A stretch of DNA of 64,000 bases, from the NCBI RefSeq assembly GCF_052055875.1, contig NZ_CP170508.1:1860001-1924000 (forward strand). Direction: 5' to 3'. A program made the translations under genes and the position numbers. The notes beneath the pieces are model-generated. The model had not been told where the DNA came from and did no database searches. It saw only the letters and a list, made by a program, of their open reading frames with translations. Source of the stretch: Methanosphaerula subterraneus. GTDB lineage: Archaea; Halobacteriota; Methanomicrobia; Methanomicrobiales; Methanospirillaceae. Each line of letters starts with the position of its first letter. The stretch's first letter is position 1. Positions 60,692 through 64,000 of the stretch are shown here, piece by piece.

Positions 60692-61030
60692 ATGAAGATG
60701 ATTGAAGCGATCATACGCGAGACGCAGTTTGAACAGGTGAAGAAGGCCCTCGAGGAGATCGGATGCACCTCGATGACCGTCTCCGATGTGAAGGGGCGGG
60801 GCGAGCAGAAGGGGATCACACAGCAGTACAGGGGGTCGGAGTACGTGATCGATATGCTCCCAAAGATCAAGATCGAGGTGGTCGTCAGGGACAGCGCTCT
60901 TGAAAAGGTGATCGAAACCCTCTGCTCAAGTGCCCGGACCGGAGTTATTGGGGACGGCAAGATCTTTGTGATCCCACTCGAACAGGTGATCAGGGTCAGG
61001 ACTGGTGAGCGTGGGGAGGAGGTGATCTGA
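60692..61030 (+). CDS. glnK: P-II nitrogen regulatory protein (GlnK/GlnB)
   Basis: A 112-residue P-II signalling protein that binds 2-oxoglutarate, ATP and ADP and controls nitrogen metabolism. The T-loop runs about residues 35-56 (KGRGEQKG...QQYRGSEYVID) with Tyr46 and Tyr51, the latter the classical uridylylation position. The C-terminal GDGKIFVIPLEQVIRVRTGE is standard. P-II genes often adjoin amtB; here none is near, so it is an orphan copy. The stop abuts the convergent cca stop with no gap. Confidence 0.95.
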   Translation: MKMIEAIIRETQFEQVKKALEEIGCTSMTVSDVKGRGEQKGITQQYRGSEYVIDMLPKIKIEVVVRDSALEKVIETLCSSARTGVIGDGKIFVIPLEQVIRVRTGERGEEVI

Positions 61031-62428
61031 TCAGTTCTGGTCCCTGCCGGCCTCTCTCCGCAGGAGGCGGACCAGCGGAGACGAGGCGTTCATAAATGCG
61101 TTGAGGAATTGTGCAAACTCCTCTAACCAGCAGTCACTACCCAGACTGACCTGCCATCCCTTCTTCAGTGACCGGCGGACATGCTTTCCAAGCGAGACCG
61201 CGAGGAGCGTCTCCGAGCCGAGCAGCGCCTCGGGGGTGGTGAACTGGCGGAGCACCTCGACCACGTACCGCCCGTCCTCGATGTACGGGCCGGCCACGGT
61301 GAGGGAGGGATGACTGTACTTCTCCAAAAACTTCTCTGCATTCTCCCGGCTGGAGAGCGGCGGGCCGATGTGCCGCCTGATCCGGGCCACCGACGGGGTC
61401 AGCAGCTCAAAGAGGAGCATGCACTGTTCCTCCCCCATACAGGCGTCCGCCCGATTGATCATGAACCCGGACCGTTCGAGCAGGTTGCAGGTACCCTCGA
61501 GGGAGCGACGGAGCTGCGGGACCACCACATCCTCGATGAACGGCGGAGTCGCAAAGGTCACGGCACAGAGGCAGGTCCCCCTGACCTCGAGTAGTGCGAC
61601 GAGGTTCTCCCTGCTGATTGCTTCAGGACCAGGGATTTGAAAATACTCTTCTCCCGGGTGTTCGAGGAACCCCCGGGCCATCTCCACGAACTCGAACATC
61701 CGGGAGAGGGAGACCGAGGCGGAGACGTTCCGGTTTGGGTCGACCGGATCGACGACGACGAGCGGTTCATCGAATGTTCTGGCCGCGTGCTGCTCGGGGT
61801 CGATGACGGTCCTCGCCCGCCATGCAGAGGCCGCGGTCAGCACCTGCAGGAATCCGCCATAATAGAGGACCAGCAGCTCACAGAGGTAGCCGGCGAACCC
61901 CTCGGTCATCTGGTCTGAACCGTAGACCCCGCAGGCCTTGGCGAACTGCTTGAGCAGGAGCACGTCATCGGCGAGGTTCCCGATCCGGGAGATCACGTAC
62001 CGGGTGTGGAACGGAGTCCGATCCACCGCCGACTGGATGGCCGTCGCTGAGGCGACCCTGTAGCAGGGGACCAGGTCGACATCGATCCCATCGATGGTGG
62101 TGTTGATGTACGGGTGCTCGGCGTACTTCTCCTGGTACCTGCCCGCGAACTGGTCGGCCAATGAGCGGGCCAGTCCGAGCCCCTGCTCTTCGAGCGCCTC
62201 CCGGGAGAGATCAGGCGGAAAGAGCATGAAGAGGTCCAGGTCACGGTCGCCTTTGACGAAGGTGGACCGGGCCACCGACCCGACCACCATCGGTTCTGCG
62301 GCGCCGGATGCTCTAACAGCAGCGATCAGCCTGTCTGCGACCTGCCGGATCGCCGCCACCTCCCCGGCATCTGGTCGGATCCTTTCGATGACCCGGGCCA
62401 GCACCGCGCTGACCTCCTCCCCGTTCAC
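61031..62428 (-). CDS. cca: CCA-adding tRNA nucleotidyltransferase (archaeal class I)
   Basis: A 465-residue class I CCA enzyme that adds CCA to tRNA 3' ends, required here because the tRNA-Gln gene does not encode CCA. The polymerase motif GSVARSTFVKGDRDLDLF (49-66) has catalytic Asp63 and Asp65. The C-terminal tail includes the usual archaeal domain. It overlaps thpR by 4 nt. Confidence 0.95.
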   Translation of the reverse strand: MNGEEVSAVLARVIERIRPDAGEVAAIRQVADRLIAAVRASGAAEPMVVGSVARSTFVKGDRDLDLFMLFPPDLSREALEEQGLGLARSLADQFAGRYQEKYAEHPYINTTIDGIDVDLVPCYRVASATAIQSAVDRTPFHTRYVISRIGNLADDVLLLKQFAKACGVYGSDQMTEGFAGYLCELLVLYYGGFLQVLTAASAWRARTVIDPEQHAARTFDEPLVVVDPVDPNRNVSASVSLSRMFEFVEMARGFLEHPGEEYFQIPGPEAISRENLVALLEVRGTCLCAVTFATPPFIEDVVVPQLRRSLEGTCNLLERSGFMINRADACMGEEQCMLLFELLTPSVARIRRHIGPPLSSRENAEKFLEKYSHPSLTVAGPYIEDGRYVVEVLRQFTTPEALLGSETLLAVSLGKHVRRSLKKGWQVSLGSDCWLEEFAQFLNAFMNASSPLVRLLRREAGRDQN

Positions 62429-62964
62429 AACGTCACCACACAGAGGTCGGTATAGATCGGTCCCCGTGCCGTCAGCATGGACTGCTTGAGCGTGAACTCC
62501 CCGACCTCAAAACTCCCGAACCCGTCCCGGCCGAGGGTATCGACGACCCCTTCAAGGGAGGGGTGGCTCCGTCGGATCCGTCCGACCGTCGCATGCGGGG
62601 TGAAGGCTCGTGCTTCGGGCTCGTATCCGAGCGGGGAGAGGACCGCCTCGATCTCCTGGTGGAGCGCCGCACACCTCCCCTGATCCTCGACACCGCACCA
62701 GATCACCCTTGGCCGGGAGCGGCTGTTCAGCGTGACCGGCCCGATCGAGACCGGGAACGGGCTGAACCGGATCGTCTGGAGAGCAGCCCTGATCCTGCCG
62801 ATCTCCTCCTCGGTAACCTCGCCAATGAAGCGGAGCGTGATATGAATGATCGCAGGGTTGACCAGCGAGATGTCTGCCGGTACAGCCCGAAGCGCCGGCT
62901 GCACAGCCGCGATCTCCTCCCTGATCGATGCAGGAAGGTCAATTCCGATGAATGCCCTGACCAT
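62425..62964 (-). CDS. thpR: RNA 2',3'-cyclic phosphodiesterase ThpR (2'-5' RNA ligase family)
   Basis: A 179-residue 2H phosphoesterase. The two HxT motifs are HIT (41-43, HITLRF) and HAT (124-126, HATVGRI). It opens 2',3'-cyclic phosphates of RNA. It starts 4 nt before the end of cca by ATGA overlap, so it is co-transcribed. The longer frame to 63159 is unlike the family. Confidence 0.93.
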   Translation of the reverse strand: MVRAFIGIDLPASIREEIAAVQPALRAVPADISLVNPAIIHITLRFIGEVTEEEIGRIRAALQTIRFSPFPVSIGPVTLNSRSRPRVIWCGVEDQGRCAALHQEIEAVLSPLGYEPEARAFTPHATVGRIRRSHPSLEGVVDTLGRDGFGSFEVGEFTLKQSMLTARGPIYTDLCVVTL

Positions 62965-63004
62965 TGCAGAGAATATGGGCAGTGAACTACTAAAGTGTGA
63001 TCGA

Positions 63005-64000
63005 TCAGAGCCATGTCGGCCAGGGGAGACCGAGATCCCTCGCAAGGGTCGCAATCTCGTCATGGACAGCCTGATCCCCCCGGAGGACCAGCACCCCGTA
63101 GACGATCCCCCCGACGAGCACGGCCCCGAGCAGGGCCGGCAGGGTGGCGAGCGGCACAACCGCCTGGTACAGCAGCACCACCGCGCCCATCACCGCCGAC
63201 GAGGAGAGGAGCACACGGATCGAGTGCCGCTCTATCCTGACCACCATGTGCCGCTTCAGCGAGCGATGGAGGAGGACCCAGTTCACCACCATCGAGGCGA
63301 GCAGCCCGGCGGCGGCCCCGGTGATCCCCACCACCGGGATCAGCAGCAGGTCCAGCAGCAGCAGCACGGCGGCCGCGGCAGCCGCGGCTGTGAAGGTCTC
63401 GCGCGGGCGGTTCATCGAGCCGAGGCACATTCCCTCCAGGGTCACCAGGATCGTCACAGCCTCGGCAGCGAAGAGGATGGCCAGGGCCGGGGCGGCGACC
63501 ACAAATGGTTCCCCGTACAGGTAATAGAGGAGTCGTCCGCCGAGCAGCCACCCACCGGTGCAGACCGGGGCGCCGAGCAGAAACGCGTAGGTGAAGGCCC
63601 GGGCCAGCGCGTCCTCGATAGCCGCGACCTCCCCCTCCCGGTACCATCGGCTGATCCGGGGGCCCAGTGAGGAGCGGACCGCCAGGGTGGTGAAGAGGGC
63701 CATCGTCGCCAGCTGAAGGGCGGTCCGGTAGAACCCGACATCGCTGTTCGGGAGGAAGTGGCCGAGCAGGATCGTGTCCACGGAGCCGACGACCACGGCG
63801 GTGACCCCGCCGAGGAACGACCAGACGGCGAATGCCCAGAGGCCGGCGAGGTGACGCCGCTGGAACCAGACGAAGGAGAGATCGAGGAACCGGTAGTTGA
63901 CGAGCGCAGTTGCAGCGATCCCGGCCACCAGCCCGCCGGCCAGGCCGGCCACCAGGTACCCGAGTGCGACCAGGACCACCTGCCCGAGGACCCGGACGAT
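63005..64000 (-). CDS. Polysaccharide flippase (MATE/MOP superfamily), C-terminal part
   Basis: The C-terminal 331 residues of a polytopic membrane protein of the polysaccharide/lipid-linked oligosaccharide flippase class, likely 12-14 helices. The frame runs off the right end at 64000 and is open there, so the N-terminal part lies outside. The visible helices are rich in Ala/Leu/Val, with a central SNFRPRETF-like basic segment (NRPRETFT). It is likely to export lipid-linked glycans of the cell surface. Its stop is 40 nt after the thpR start region. Confidence 0.8.
   Translation of the reverse strand: MVRVLGQVVLVALGYLVAGLAGGLVAGIAATALVNYRFLDLSFVWFQRRHLAGLWAFAVWSFLGGVTAVVVGSVDTILLGHFLPNSDVGFYRTALQLATMALFTTLAVRSSLGPRISRWYREGEVAAIEDALARAFTYAFLLGAPVCTGGWLLGGRLLYYLYGEPFVVAAPALAILFAAEAVTILVTLEGMCLGSMNRPRETFTAAAAAAAVLLLLDLLLIPVVGITGAAAGLLASMVVNWVLLHRSLKRHMVVRIERHSIRVLLSSSAVMGAVVLLYQAVVPLATLPALLGAVLVGGIVYGVLVLRGDQAVHDEIATLARDLGLPWPTWL

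Overview
The window is a piece of a methanogenic archaeal chromosome, high in G+C, densely packed and mostly housekeeping. Several genes point to a methanogen: MptA (first step of methanopterin), CofH (coenzyme F420) and the methanogen-only DUF1890/DUF1894 pair. Others are archaeal: archaeal-type thymidylate synthase, TiaS, deoxyhypusine synthase, aIF2-beta, thermosome, RadA, FEN-1, RPA, Mre11/Rad50 and the archaeal CCA enzyme. Gene content (TRAM-tailed aIF2-beta, DapL/LysA, GlnK, PAS-rich REC kinases) suggests Methanomicrobiales near Methanosphaerula/Methanoregula. That placement is inference from gene content, not from an alignment. Many starts lie about 25 nt downstream of a TATA-like box (leaderless or short leader). 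Others have a GGTG/GGAG ribosome-binding site, which was used to choose starts.

Layout, left to right. 1-8.9 kb: mptA diverging from ilvC, then purL, aIF2-beta and a large multi-PAS sensor kinase. 8.9-12.6 kb: a secreted SGNH/GDSL hydrolase with five CBM6-like modules, unusual in a methanogen. 13-18.1 kb: thyA, tRNA-Gln(CTG), then a translationally coupled minus-strand operon of a small protein, a family 2 glycosyltransferase, a TPR/winged-helix protein and a BrxD-like (DUF2791) P-loop ATPase. 18.2-24.5 kb: a plus-strand biosynthetic run of thioesterase, pyrG, guaA(B subunit), argD, hisC, an AK6-like kinase and a CDP-alcohol phosphatidyltransferase. 24.6-26.7 kb: a DUF1232 protein and an MFS exporter in less G+C-rich sequence. 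26.8-33.5 kb: fen with a small membrane protein, a presenilin-like protease, an HTH-CBS regulator, cofH, a PRC-barrel protein, pgp and radA.

33.6-41.8 kb: an OB-fold protein, lysA and dapL, an alpha/beta hydrolase, cutA, an aldo/keto reductase-tetR operon with a tandem palindromic operator, and DUF1890/1894. 41.8-48.9 kb: a hairpin-rich spacer, thermosome, HTH regulator, tiaS, dys-pyrF, an NrdD-tail-like zinc protein and a cysteine-rich CbiZ-associated protein. 49-57.7 kb: DUF1858 protein, RPA with its partner, RNase HIII, a CNNM/HlyC membrane protein, a tautomerase, and mre11-rad50. 57.7-64 kb: methyltransferase, a frameshifted EamA exporter, a second REC-first kinase, an orphan glnK, cca-thpR, and a flippase running off the right edge.

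No CRISPR array, complete insertion sequence, prophage or rRNA was seen. The best candidates for something undescribed are the ATPase/TPR/GT2/small-protein operon, the hairpin cluster before the thermosome, the stand-alone NrdD-tail-like protein, and the five-module carbohydrate-binding esterase.
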